This document shows, in pieces, positions 23,761 through 36,120 of a stretch of 64,000 nucleotides of DNA; position 1 is the first letter of the stretch; the number at the start of each line of letters is the position of its first letter. The stretch is from positions 27,684,101 through 27,748,100 of the forward strand of contig NC_092677.1 in NCBI RefSeq assembly GCF_964355755.1, read 5' to 3'. A model generated the notes under the pieces. The model was not told the origin of the DNA and made no database searches. It saw only the letters and a list, made by a program, of their open reading frames with translations. The position numbers and the translations under genes are program-made. Origin of the DNA: Antedon mediterranea (lineage: Eukaryota; Echinodermata; Crinoidea; Comatulida; Antedonidae).

Positions 23761-26700
23761 ATGTCAGGTGGTAATTCGACAACGTCAAGCACAAGTGATA
23801 GAGAAGGCGTGGCTCTTGTCCGTCAAATCAGAATAATTCCATTTTCATCGTTAATTATCGGAACGGTGATTGGATCTGGTATTTTCATATCTCCAAAAGG
23901 AATTTTAGAATATACACATACGGTTGGATTATCCATGGTAATATGGGTGGTGTGTGGTTTAATTTCAACGTTAGGTGCTCTCAGTTATGGAGAATTAGGC
24001 ACAACATTCTCCAAAACTGGTGGTGATTTTATTTTTCTTTTGGAATCGTTTGGGCCTATGGCAGCTTTTTTAAGAGTGTGGACCACCATTATTGTGGTTA
24101 GGCCTGCCTCGTGGGCGGTTCTTGCTATAACATCGGCTACGTATATCATAACGCCTTTCTATCCTAATTGTAATGTTTCATTATCCGCTGTTCGTCTTCT
24201 TGCTGCTACGATTCTTTGTAAGTATGATAAAATATTTTATAAATTCTTTATTTAATTAATTAAATTTTATTAATTGATTAATTCGTAATGTTTATTAAAT
24301 TAAATCAAGCAGGACCCTAATAACAGAGAGCTTTCGATTTCTGACAATCTAGGACTTACTAGACGTATTATCGTTGGTCGTCCCATAGAATTCGCCTAAT
24401 CTAGTGGGATAGCGCGTCACAATGTTCCCGCATGCGCACAATGAATTACTTAACGTAACTAGATCCTAGGATGTCACAAATCGAGGAGCTGTTTGATCAA
24501 TAGTCTTGCTTGTTTTAATCTTTTAGCTACTTTTTTTAATCAGAAAATTGTGTTGTATTGTAGTGCTGTGTTGGTGCAATTTTTATGTGTATTTTTACTG
24601 TTTTATGTATATATAATTATTATGATATGCCAGTTTTCAAAACAAATTTCTGTTAATTCTTTTTAATGGACAAATAAAGATACTATGACTATTGTTACAG
24701 GTGTGGTTTTCTTAGTCAACTGTGTCAGCGTTCCATTAACTTCTCGTTTGAATGTATTTTTCACAATCGTTAAACTGTCTGGTTTGATCGTGATTGTCGT
24801 AGCCGGTATCGTGCTACTTATCCAAGGTAAGAAGTACCAGTTATCTTATGCTGCATAAATGAGACAAGGTGAGGAGCTTGTAAAAGAAAAACTTGTAAGG
24901 AGGCGAAATTGTTTCCATAAAGCTTGGTTCCCACTAGGACGCAACGCAAGGACATAAACACAACGCAAGCGTGTTGACCAATGACAAGCGACACTGCGAA
25001 TAATCAATCGCTTGTGATTGGTCAAATGAGAACCAACCATTATCAAGTAGCTGATATTTTTTGTTTGCAGGTAATACAGATAATTTTAAAGACGCCTTCA
25101 AAGGAAACGAAGAGTTTAAATGGATTGAGCTGTCGCTTGCATTTTATTCTGGACTTTTTGCATTCTCTGGTTGGTAAGTGGTAAATTAATAATATGGCGG
25201 ATTCAGGAATTTGAAATAGGGTTGAAGAAGGAGGTGACTTAACCTACAGTAATGTTCCATTGTAATTTTCAAAATTCAGAATAACGATAGGATGCCCCAA
25301 CTTAGAAACAAGGTTGGAAAAATAATATGTAATTTATTGTATTTACACAATAATCATTTGTACGTTTTGTTTTAGGCACATTGCAGCTTCTATAACAGAA
25401 GAAGTAATCAACCCATCAAGGTATTATTTTGTTTTATTTTACATTATAACATAAAACAACCGAAAAGTGAAGAAGCCATTATGATTTAATATTTCGAACT
25501 GTATTTCTTTATTTTCAGAAAACACCAGCTCATCTTAAATATTAATAAAACATAACCAATTGTTACGAATTCAGACAATCCATGACAGAATATTTATGTG
25601 CGATCCCATTTGGGTTACTAAGACACAGTTATGTATTCGAGCAATATTTTAATAGAACTATATATTATGCAAAGAATGGACATTTTACATACAAGAAGGT
25701 ATTTAGATGTACTAATTCTGATCAATAATATATGGTATATTAATTTTCAGAACTATTCCTGTTTCAACAGTCATCGCTATGACAGTGATTACCAGTGTAT
25801 ACATCATGGTAAACATTGCATATTTCACTGTTCTATCACCAGCTGAGATTCTCGCTTCTGACGCCGTTGCATTGGTAAATACCGTATTGCCTTGTTCTTT
25901 GCATCAAATTCGTCCATCAATTCTTTTCTTTATGTTCCTTCTTGACGCAATAACCTCTGCCATCTTTCTCATCAGACCGCCATTAATAATAATTTTACAG
26001 ATTTAACATTTGCATTATCGTTTAGTATATTTCTTTATAGAGTTTTGGTCAGAAGGTGTTTGGAGACTGGGCCTGGATATTATCAATTGTCGTAGCAGGT
26101 TCGTGTATAGGTGCAATCAATGGCGGAGTTTTGAGTTCTTCCAGGTAATTTAATTCAACATTTATTTTAGACAAATTGTTAGAAAATTCAGATATAGAAA
26201 TTATCTCTGTCCGAGACACATCTTTCTGTTTTCTATGTTGACATTCCAAAGTTAAAACATTGATTCTGTACCTTTATATACAATCCATTAGTACTACTAC
26301 TCACGTATTTTTGTTTCTCCTCTTAGAATGAACTTTGCAGCGTCACTTGAGGGTCAATTACCTAAACTTTTATCGATGATTCACATCAACTTCAAAACAC
26401 CAATGCCGTCTGCAGTCATTATGGTAATTAGTTTAAAATCATGCGCAGTAATTATCGACACATTGGAATGCAACTTGAAAAAGTTTAAATGTTTTTAATT
26501 CTAAAAATGTACACCATTTCATCCTTTCTCGCTAATTAAATAGAAACAATGAATGAATGATAAAAAGACATAATAAATGAAAAGGGTAAATTAAAAATAA
26601 AAATAGATTACACTTCCATATGCCAAGTTATTTCGGATTTGTTTTTTTTTCTTTCAGCTTCCACTAACTTTACTTCTACTTGTTAGTGACAATGTTTATA

Positions 26701-27482
26701 GTCTTATAAATTACATGAGCTTTACATTTTGGCTGTTTATCGGCCTCACTACTGCAAGTATTCCATACTTTAGAATGAAATATCCAGACTGGGAGCGTCC
26801 ATTTAAGGTTGGCTATTCTTTAAATAATTGATTTAGAATCATACCAACTTGTTGTGTATCTATGTTAGTGTCAGTGGTAGATAATGAGTCGTACCCAATA
26901 TTGACAGTGACTGATCTGAGGGTCTAAACATTGTGAAATCAAGTACTTAACTGGGCCAATGTTCTTGTTCTTCTTTCAAATATTGCCCCTCCCCTCTTGA
27001 ATCCGCCTATGAGTGAACTTAAAAGAGCAGTTTGAAAGGACAATGGACAATTTTATTTTCAATCTTTTGGCTTTTTTTAATTTCCAACATATTTCCCAAC
27101 CAATGTCTCTCTGTTAACAGGTAAACTTAGCAGTGCCAATCATATTCACCTGCTTTGCGTTGTTTGTCGTTGCTGTATCTCTTTACTCTGCACCAAAGGA
27201 TTGTGGGATTGGACTAGCTATTACTGTTGCGGGTATTCCACTTTATTTCATAGGTGTGCGGTGGACGGAAAAACCAATCTGGTTTGAAGATGGGATGGGT
27301 AAGGATTTTAAAATGTAGGCCTACGATTGTTACAAAAATGCTTTAAAGTATACAATATTTTAAAAGCCGAGGGAATAATATGTTTAATTAATAAACTTAT
27401 TTTTTTGTCTTTATCAGATAATTTCACTTTATTTTGTCAAAAGTTAATGTTGGTGGTTGAGGGCGAGAAGAAAGAAGACTAA
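23761..27482 (+). CDS. SLC7-family amino-acid transporter light chain, copy 2
   Basis: Ten exons: 23761-24217, 24701-24826, 25071-25173, 25376-25420, 25751-25874, 26041-26144, 26327-26423, 26658-26807, 27121-27298, 27418-27482. Every exon has exactly the length of its counterpart in copy 1 (457, 126, 103, 45, 124, 104, 97, 150, 178, 65 nt), giving 482 aa again. The APC signature in TM1 and the heavy-chain Cys are kept. Most differences are conservative, for example N-T-D-N-F-K-D-A against N-T-E-H-F-K-D-P, and S-L-E-G-Q against S-R-E-G-Q in the intracellular loop. Exon sequence is far better conserved than intron sequence, which points to selection on both copies. Exon 3 is preceded by a MITE in intron 2. 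A polyadenylation signal may lie near 27646. Confidence 0.93.
24919..25038. mobile_element. MITE family A copy in SLC7 copy 2, intron 2
   Basis: The left end AAGCTTGGTTCCCACTAG and the interior ACGCAACGCAAGGACATAAA are as in the family. The right end is shortened (AATGAGAACCAACC). The matching intron of copy 1 has the uninterrupted sequence TTGCTTCCATTATCAAG. That gives an empty site and suggests a short target duplication such as CCAT. Confidence 0.8.
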
Positions 27483-28992
27483 AGGAAGTTATAAAGGAAG
27501 GATATTATGATTTACATTATTATAATAGGCCTATTGCCAAGGTCTTTGACAAAAAAAATCTTTTGATCAATATATTTTGTAAACTTATTAACTTGTTCTA
27601 AAGATTTTTAAATACATGACTAATTTGTGATTGATTAAAAAATGTAATAAAAATTTTATTTTTTTTAAAAGTTGTTTTCAAATATATGTAAATAAAAGGA
27701 ATGTAGGAAAATTGATTACTGTATTGAATCGTTAAAATAAATGTTTTTTTATTTATAACTTTTAACTTTTATGATACAGTACATGAAAAAAAGGTAACAA
27801 CAGACATAAACCATAAAAGAACAAAAAGTTAGCTAACATGGACAAATATATAAATATTTTATAAATAAATGTTCACATTGTAGTATCTGTCAAGCAATTA
27901 AACAATTAAAATTTTTCTTTTGTTTTTAAATGTTTCCAGAGTAGCATTTTTTTCTGAATACATTTTTCTATATCATATTTCGATTTAATAAAATTAATTA
28001 ATTTAAGTCCTTCCTATATTATCATTTTGTTTACCGAGAAGATCTTCTGTCCCTCAAAATTCTGTTTTTCTGAAACCTTTTCACAAAAAAAATAAAAAAA
28101 AAATAAAAAAACTGAAAAATAGGTAAACAAATCAATCAAAACGAACAGTTATTACAAAAAAGTCTTTTAAATAATAATAAAATTGTTAAAGAAGACTTCA
28201 TTAAAAAAAGTACAGTCATTTTCTATTTTGAGTGTTATGAAATAGTCAAACCACCTGACCACAGGCTTCCAATCAATAATTGACGTTCCTTGTTTAATTT
28301 GAGGGCGCTGTGGTGTGACGCAATTCTCAATATCTGGGGGAAATTCCCGTCAGAAAAGCCAGGTCTAATTTTAGTGTTTTAGGAGTCCTCGTAGCTAATA
28401 CTTATAGTATCCAGTATGATTATTACTAATGATGATGTTACGAAAACATTAGTTCCTTCTCTAAAAACCTTTAAATTTAACTAAACTAAAGGTAGGCCTA
28501 CCTAGATTGGTCCCAGCTAACAGCAGAGTAGAAGAGAACCGGAAAAGAACGAATTTTTGCGGCGGGCAGTAGTCGAGTCGTAGTGGGTGGTGAAAAACAG
28601 GAAGGTACGTAGGAATATTTTTCTTATTCTATATATATTCTGGTCGGCTTGTTAGCCTCCTTGTTCTATTTACAATAAGCACAAATAAGGTAGTCTACTG
28701 GAATGAATAAATTATAAAATATATATATTTATATAATATAAGCCAAAACAAATGTATTAAAATGTAGCCTTATTATTATCAATCAGTACAAGTAGGCCAA
28801 GTAGATATATAATATGGACGTAATATTGTTTTAACCCGTCAGCTATTTCATAATAAGGTCGACTCTACATGTATGTGTGTACATTATGGTGATTAGGATT
28901 ACAGAAATTGTCAATAGAATAGAAGACATGCAACAAAAGATTTACATTAATCGCAAATTGGATTCTACTTATTATATAGGTGAATAAAAAAT
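27483..28992. other. intergenic region and RNF31 5' region
   Basis: It is AT-rich with no coding exon. A likely non-coding first exon of RNF31 ends at 28604 (AGGAAG|GTACGTAGG) and would splice to an acceptor at 28979 (TTATATAG|G), just before the start codon at 28993. The GC-richer patch at 28540-28600 (GCGGCGGGCAGTAGTCGAG) may be the core promoter. No TATA box was seen. Confidence 0.45.
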
Positions 28993-31900
28993 ATGGCTGA
29001 CCTCCGCAGATTGCCTTCTGGTTATATTACATCAATAACATCGGACATTTATGGCCCTCCGAGTATGGGGGATGACACGAAAAATGCACGTATGAAAATT
29101 ATCAACAGTCTTCGAGGACATCAGACTGTTGATCAGATGGAAATTGTTGATGACATTTTAGTAAGCGACAGTTCGTTACGAGGACATTATGATGTTGTTG
29201 ATGTTGTGTCGCTACTGAGGAATAACATTAGTGGAAAGGTATGGATATATTTTAAAAATCAATATATTTATAAAAAAAAATTATGTTAACTTGAATAATT
29301 TCTGGCCCAAAATACTAATGGTTAACTGTACTTACACTGTACTTGGTTTAAAAAAAATCCTGTTTTCTGACAACCAATGGTTATTTTTAAACTTTCAATT
29401 ATAATTTTTACAGTTAAATTATTTTTGTGAAGTAAACAATATGTTACATTAAAATGGCATATTCAACAACAAATTATTTTTCAGGGGGACAATATACATT
29501 GAATACGTTTAGTTCTCAAATTAAGTGGCCATTGTAAACCGGTATATTGCAGTCATTTGAACTTTGTACTCTATGATAAGACTGTGACACAGCATAGGAA
29601 ATAATGTTCTACAATACGTACTATAAACCCTTTTGTAATAAAACTAAATAAATATTTTTGATAAAGATATAACAGATAACAGATCGTATCTGTACATGAA
29701 ATATCGTATTTGGTGATTAGGATCAATACGTTTAAAATGCATGGAGTTGAGGGTGTGTGGAAGCCTTAAAGAGGGTGGGGGTTCCTCTTACCTTTTCAAA
29801 CTAGAGATATGCAGAGGAAATGATAAAATAAGCATATCTACAGTACCCTTTACCATGATCATTTTTTTCACTTTTTGTGGAAGTGGAAAAAAACAACCTG
29901 TATAAAAATCCTAGGGCTTGGTGGGGATATTGATTAATAATAATTATTGTTGCCTAAAACATTCTTTTTAGTCTGTGTCTCACATTCTTTAAACCTGAAA
30001 ATACTTTGTACATTTTCTGTACATTTAGAGAGAAAGTGAAGCTCTTCAGTTGATTAAAACTGCTGTTGGAATTTTGGAAAAATATGGACGCAATCTACTG
30101 AAGCCTACAGCAAGCCGTCCTCCAAAATGGAAGATTATTTTCTTCTCAAATGGTGTTTACAAAACAAAAGTTGGAGTAGTTGAGGTGAACTAAACTCTAT
30201 TGTCAATCATTATTATATTTCAATATTCTACAAGCTGTATAGTTGTTACCATAATATACAAGTAAAAAACAACATTTAGTAATACTAATACACAGCTTGT
30301 ATGCTTCATTATTGTTTTTCCCAAATTCTATGTATGTTTATCTTACTATTTATATATATTTTCTATCGATGTTTTTTGGGCACAGTTCAGTTTTGTACTG
30401 CTATGTCTTTTTTTTTTAATAAATCAGAATAGATAAAAAAAAATTACTAATTGTTATAATTATTGTTTTTGTTTGTTTAGGGATCAAAAACAATACTTAA
30501 TCTGCTTGGATATACCTTATCCATTGCTGATGGGTTATCGTTCCCCAATGAAGTTAACCACCCTGATGAAGATCGTGTTCTAAAGATAGTTACAGACCTT
30601 ATGATAGCTAAAGTAGAGATTGAGAAATACTTGAACAAAGTTCATCCTCATCCTGATGAAATTTACTATGTTCTTCACGGTGACAATCGAATGACATCAG
30701 TAAACACCGACATATATGGACCGGCAATGTCTGTTGATGAAAGAAAATTTCAGGATAGTAGCTATAGCTTTGGCTCTTCAATCTATGGTTCTGCTCCGAA
30801 CACATTGCCTGGTAACATTCAAGCACAAAGTCAGCATGGAACAAATTTACAGAAGGAACACATGGCAGCCCAACTGAAAGGACCTACTCACTCTCAAATT
30901 GATGGTCTTGCACAGGTTACAGAATCCGTACACAAACCAGAACCATCAAATGCTTCTAGCTCTACACTTGTTGGTCAAGTAGGTAAAGCTGAAAGTATTC
31001 CCAGTGATGGAAGTGGTAAGTAACTTGCTCGAATGTTATACAGTCGACTCTTTCTATATCGAAATCCCTAAAAACTGGAAACTAAAACAAAGGGTTCCAA
31101 ATTTGTTTTTTTACCATTCAAAATACCAACATTTTGGGAACAAAAACAGATTTATATTTTTAGTGTGTGATGTAGAGAGTTGACTGTACAGTATATCATT
31201 TTTTTTATACAAAATAGTGTTATTTCCTATTTGTGCTTGTTATCCTTCTAATAGTAATTTCTGATCGTAATTGAATAGAATAAATAACTATAAAACATTA
31301 CTTAAAAGGATGGAAGATATTTGATGACATATGCTATCTTAAAATTGCTAGAACTTTCAAGAGCTTAATACAGAAGATTTATTGTACCTAATTTCAGAAA
31401 ACAGTGAGATCGATTGTAACTTATGTGGTGAGAAAAAAGCAGCCATATACTGCAAAGATTGTAAAAATGCAAATTGTGTAGAATGCGATGGTATCTGGCA
31501 TTCGCATCCAAAACGAAAGTCTCACAAAACCGAGCCTTTAAATAAAGAGAAGGATAAGATGGCGACAGCTGCGGTACCTTTGAAGGTAGAGCCACAATCA
31601 AAATCATTTGTATCTGCTGATGACTACAGCCAGACAAAGATTGCAGCAAAAGTCAAGAGACCACCATCTGAAGTTTTTGAACATACATTTGAGAATCTAC
31701 AATATACACCCAAAGATCGACCTGAAACTTTAACATTTGTGTAAGTAGAAATTTTAGTATTACGCCTTGTTTTGCCGTATATATTACTTATGTATTATAA
31801 TTGTAATGTGTTGAACTGATTTAAAATGCAACTTAATTAACAATTAAATAAAATATGTTGTATTTCAATAGTGAACCACATGAAAGTGATCGAAAGAGAC

Positions 31901-34900
31901 CAGTTGCAACACCAAGAAAAGACAGAACACCTTCAAGTGAAGAACCAGTTACTCCTTTAAATCCTTTTACAGGAAGCAACTTGCAGATGAGATCTAAGGA
32001 AGACAAGGATTTATATACTTTGCAGCGACAAGTACCTACATCAAAGACACCAGAGGATACTGAAGAACTCAAGGGTCAGTTATTGAGAAAAAGTATTGGA
32101 ATTTTGGAAAAAATAAAATTAATTCAGGAAAAACAAGATATGATATTAGATGAGACGAGTGATGAATTCATAGTGCTGGAAAAAGAAAGAGATGTTCATA
32201 TGTCAAGAAATGAAAGCTTACAGAAGCGTATCAAGGCTTTGGATACATGTACTCCTGGAAAGAGAGAATTAAAGATCATGACCAAAGAAAGTAGTATTTC
32301 TGATCTGCTGCATCCAGTCATAAAAAAACCTCCTGTTGAAGATATTCTAAGTATGACACCAAAAAAGACACCAGAATCTGAAAATGCTGAACCAAGAAAA
32401 TTAGTCGATGAGTTGGCAAAACTTGAAATACAAAGCGAGGGTAGCCCTGATGCCAAACATTTGATAAATCCTCCAGAAATTTACACTCCACCTCAGGTTG
32501 CAAATCGAGAACCAATATTATCTGCCGTACCAGTTCCAGCTGTACGAAAGAATTTACCAAATCCAGCAAGAGAGGGAAATATCACTGTGGAACCTCCAAA
32601 ACAAACATCAGTTGTAGATCAACCTCAACAGGCAACACCAGTTATTCCTTCTGACAATGCTCACAGAATTGGATGGGGATGTCAGTATTGTACCTTCTGG
32701 AATACTGACACAAGTTCTATCATATGTGGTATGTGTTCAAAAACCACATATAGAGATGTTGGAGTGCCTTCTCAAGGTGGTGATGGTGCTCCATCAGGAG
32801 TTGCTCAACAATCGACATCTGAATCAGAATTGATAACAAGAGATGATGTAAGTTTAATAATCACATTCTATATGTCAATGCAAAGCTCTGGTCTACACTA
32901 GCAAACTAGATTGACAGAAAAAGTGTGTCCAAATATGGTAGTGATATGATGTCATCGTGTCCATATATGAGGGACATCACATTTTTTTGTCACATCAAGT
33001 TTGTTAGAGTGTAGACAGAGCTTTTATATTGTGCTATTAATTTGTAAGTTACAGTTTATAGTATAGATTTTCTCAATGATTTAATTAAATTGATATTTAT
33101 TGAAAATTTGCTTTCAGATGGTACAAGAATTAAAAGTTGAAAGTGTTGTTAAAGCAAAATCTGGTACTGATAAGAAGACTAGCTTTGCATCTCACACTAT
33201 GCCTCGAACCAAAACAAAATCTGAGGTGCCTGTATCTTTAATATCAGGTATGTTGTTGTTTAAATGCTATTTTCATATATATTGCTGGGGAGAGGGCCTC
33301 AAAATGGTTTAATTAAGTGCTGAACTTAACCTGATTTGTTTTGTATTATATTTATTTACAGGATTAAATACTATGACATTGACTGACATGAGAATAAAAA
33401 CAAAACAAGAAGAGCTTCGCAAAATGGGCCAACAGTTGGTGACAGCTATCAGAGTAAGTACACATTTTAAATTTTAATCTTGATCTAGAAATACCGAAGT
33501 GCTGCCAGCTCATGTCTCATTTAATAGCATTTGGCTTTAAAATTTATCTTCAGGATTAATTTATCTTTGTATAATTTATTCTATTTAGAAAGCACAGAAT
33601 AAAAACTTTGATTTTGACACAATTGAAATGAGTGTGGCATTAGCTGAGCAAGAAGACAAGTCAGTGGATGTCTGGCTTGAAGAAAACCATGCTGATTTTA
33701 TGGAGACAGTTACAGTCATTATAACGAATGAAATTAATGCAATTATACCAGGATCCAAAGTGTCTGAGGAACTGCTTTTGGAGCTTTTGCACAAACATGT
33801 TGGAGACATTGAAAAGGTGAAACAAGAATATGTTGGACACTTCTATCGTGAGGTAAGGATTAAGTCTTTCTGTTTACTTTATTTACTTCTTTATACTGGG
33901 AAGCATGTTCAGTATTAAACTTTTGTTCTCCTAAAGTGCCCAATATAAAATACTTCAAAATCTCTTTATGTTTGCATTCTTCATTTGGTTAAAATTAAGG
34001 GTTAATAATCATCATTAAATTTAAGGTTGCAAAAGTAATTATTAACAGTTAAGTGAAAGTCGAAAGGGGATAGATAAAGCGTTGCCCCAATGAACTCCAT
34101 TTACCATCTCCCTTCCTCCCTGATTTTGAAGTGAATTATACTGAAATGATTCATTAAAACTTAAAATGTGTAGAAAATAGATAAATATAAATAGATTTTA
34201 CATAATTTCGTCACACAGATGAAAGAGATAGAAGAATTAAAACTTGAAAGAAATGGGCAAACTCTAAAAACAGATGAGATTCAAGCAGAACTGATTAGAT
34301 GCAAAGGAGATGTTGACAAAATGATTATGGAAGTACAAAGGGAAGAAATGCAAACATTTGTTAGTAGACTTGGGAAAGAGAATCCTGACATGAAAAAAAC
34401 ATTCTTTAGTGATCCAAATGAAGATCAAGAGGTAAATTGAAAATGTATTTTCATGCTTGCTACTAAGTCTAGTGCTACAGTATGTTTATCATATAGCTAC
34501 AGTATATTTAAGTACTTTTATTTAAAAAATATTAGATCAGTAATCCAGACATTTTGTTTACGGAAAGTGAATTGAAACATATTTGGATTTTTTTTGACAG
34601 AGAAAACTTAGAAGTTTGTTTGCAGAATATGATCTAAAGGGCTGGATCAGAGCTGAGCATGCTTTGATATTATTAAATGAAAATGAAGAAAAGATTAAAG
34701 AGGATCCAGAGTATTTTGATGATGTTATTCAAGCTGTAAAAGATCAACTTCTTCTAGAAGAAGCTAAGAGCTTCCTTGAAAAAAAATGCTCTATGTGTTG
34801 GGATTTGTTGCCAATGACACGGGTATGCAGTTTACTTCACTTCTTTCATGAATTCTTGGACACCAATCTTTGTATTTATGTTGATTTTGGTTTACTTATT

Positions 34901-36087
34901 AATAAGAAAAAATAAATTATCAATACAGTACTTATAAACTTTTTTTATGATCATACTTTACAACCACACCTAAAAACTTACAATGTACTAATACTTACAA
35001 ACTAACTACAAATACTATACAACTGTATTTACTGTACAACCATACTTACACATTTACTATGCCATCTTAAAAATTCACTACAAGCTCTCTTTTACAGCAG
35101 TAATACAATCCACACTTACTGTATAAGCAATCTTTCACCCACACTTAACATTTGCATTTTTCAGATGTGGCAACCAATATTTTGTTCCCAACACAAGCAG
35201 TGTTTGGTTTGTAAAGAATGTCTTGGTACACACTTTACAATTTGCATCAAAGAAAAGAATATCATTGATGCTTCATGTCCGTCTTGTGATCTCCCAAAAC
35301 TTAAAGAAATGGGGAAAGCTGATCTGGCAAATTATTTTGCAACAATTGACCCTATGGTAAGTTACCATCAATTGTGTTTTATTCTATAATATTAAATTAT
35401 GTAATTTTTTTCTGACATGCTTACATTTGAATTTCAACAGTAGTATTTTGGTAAATTATGAATTTAAAATTCATTCCTTTTTTAGTTACGAAGTTTACTC
35501 AAGCCGGATGTTTTTGATCTTCTTCATCAAAAATTAAGAGACAGAATATTAATGGAAGATGAAAGATTCAGATGGTGTTCCGATGTAAGTAAATTAAATT
35601 AATAGTGTTGTGGCTCTGGTGCAGTTCCAGGATGCCCACACAGTACACAAACGTAGGCCTTTTTTTTTATGGTGTGTAGAATATTTTAATGTACTGAAAA
35701 AAATGTACTGTTTGTGTGTTTGTATATTTAGTGTGTCATTCCAAAACCTCACTAAATTATTTTTTGTTTTCTTCTAGTGTCGTAATGGTTTTATTAATGA
35801 AAGAAATGGACTTAAAATGCAGTGTCCGGAATGTAGAAAGTACTCATGTTTTAAATGTAAAAAAAAGGTAAATTTAACTAAAACTGTTAGCACTAATTTA
35901 TTGGTATCTTGAAAACCCAGTGAAAAATTACCTTACATCACTGGTATTCATGGTTGCCTAGTGATAGAAAGTATGACATGTTTTATTTTGCAGTGAACAT
36001 TTTAGAATATATTTTAGAATTAGATCATGGACCTATGGTGCTATAAAATTATAAACTATGTGAAAATATACTTTGCTTTCAAAGACG

Positions 36088-36120
<33 letters not shown>

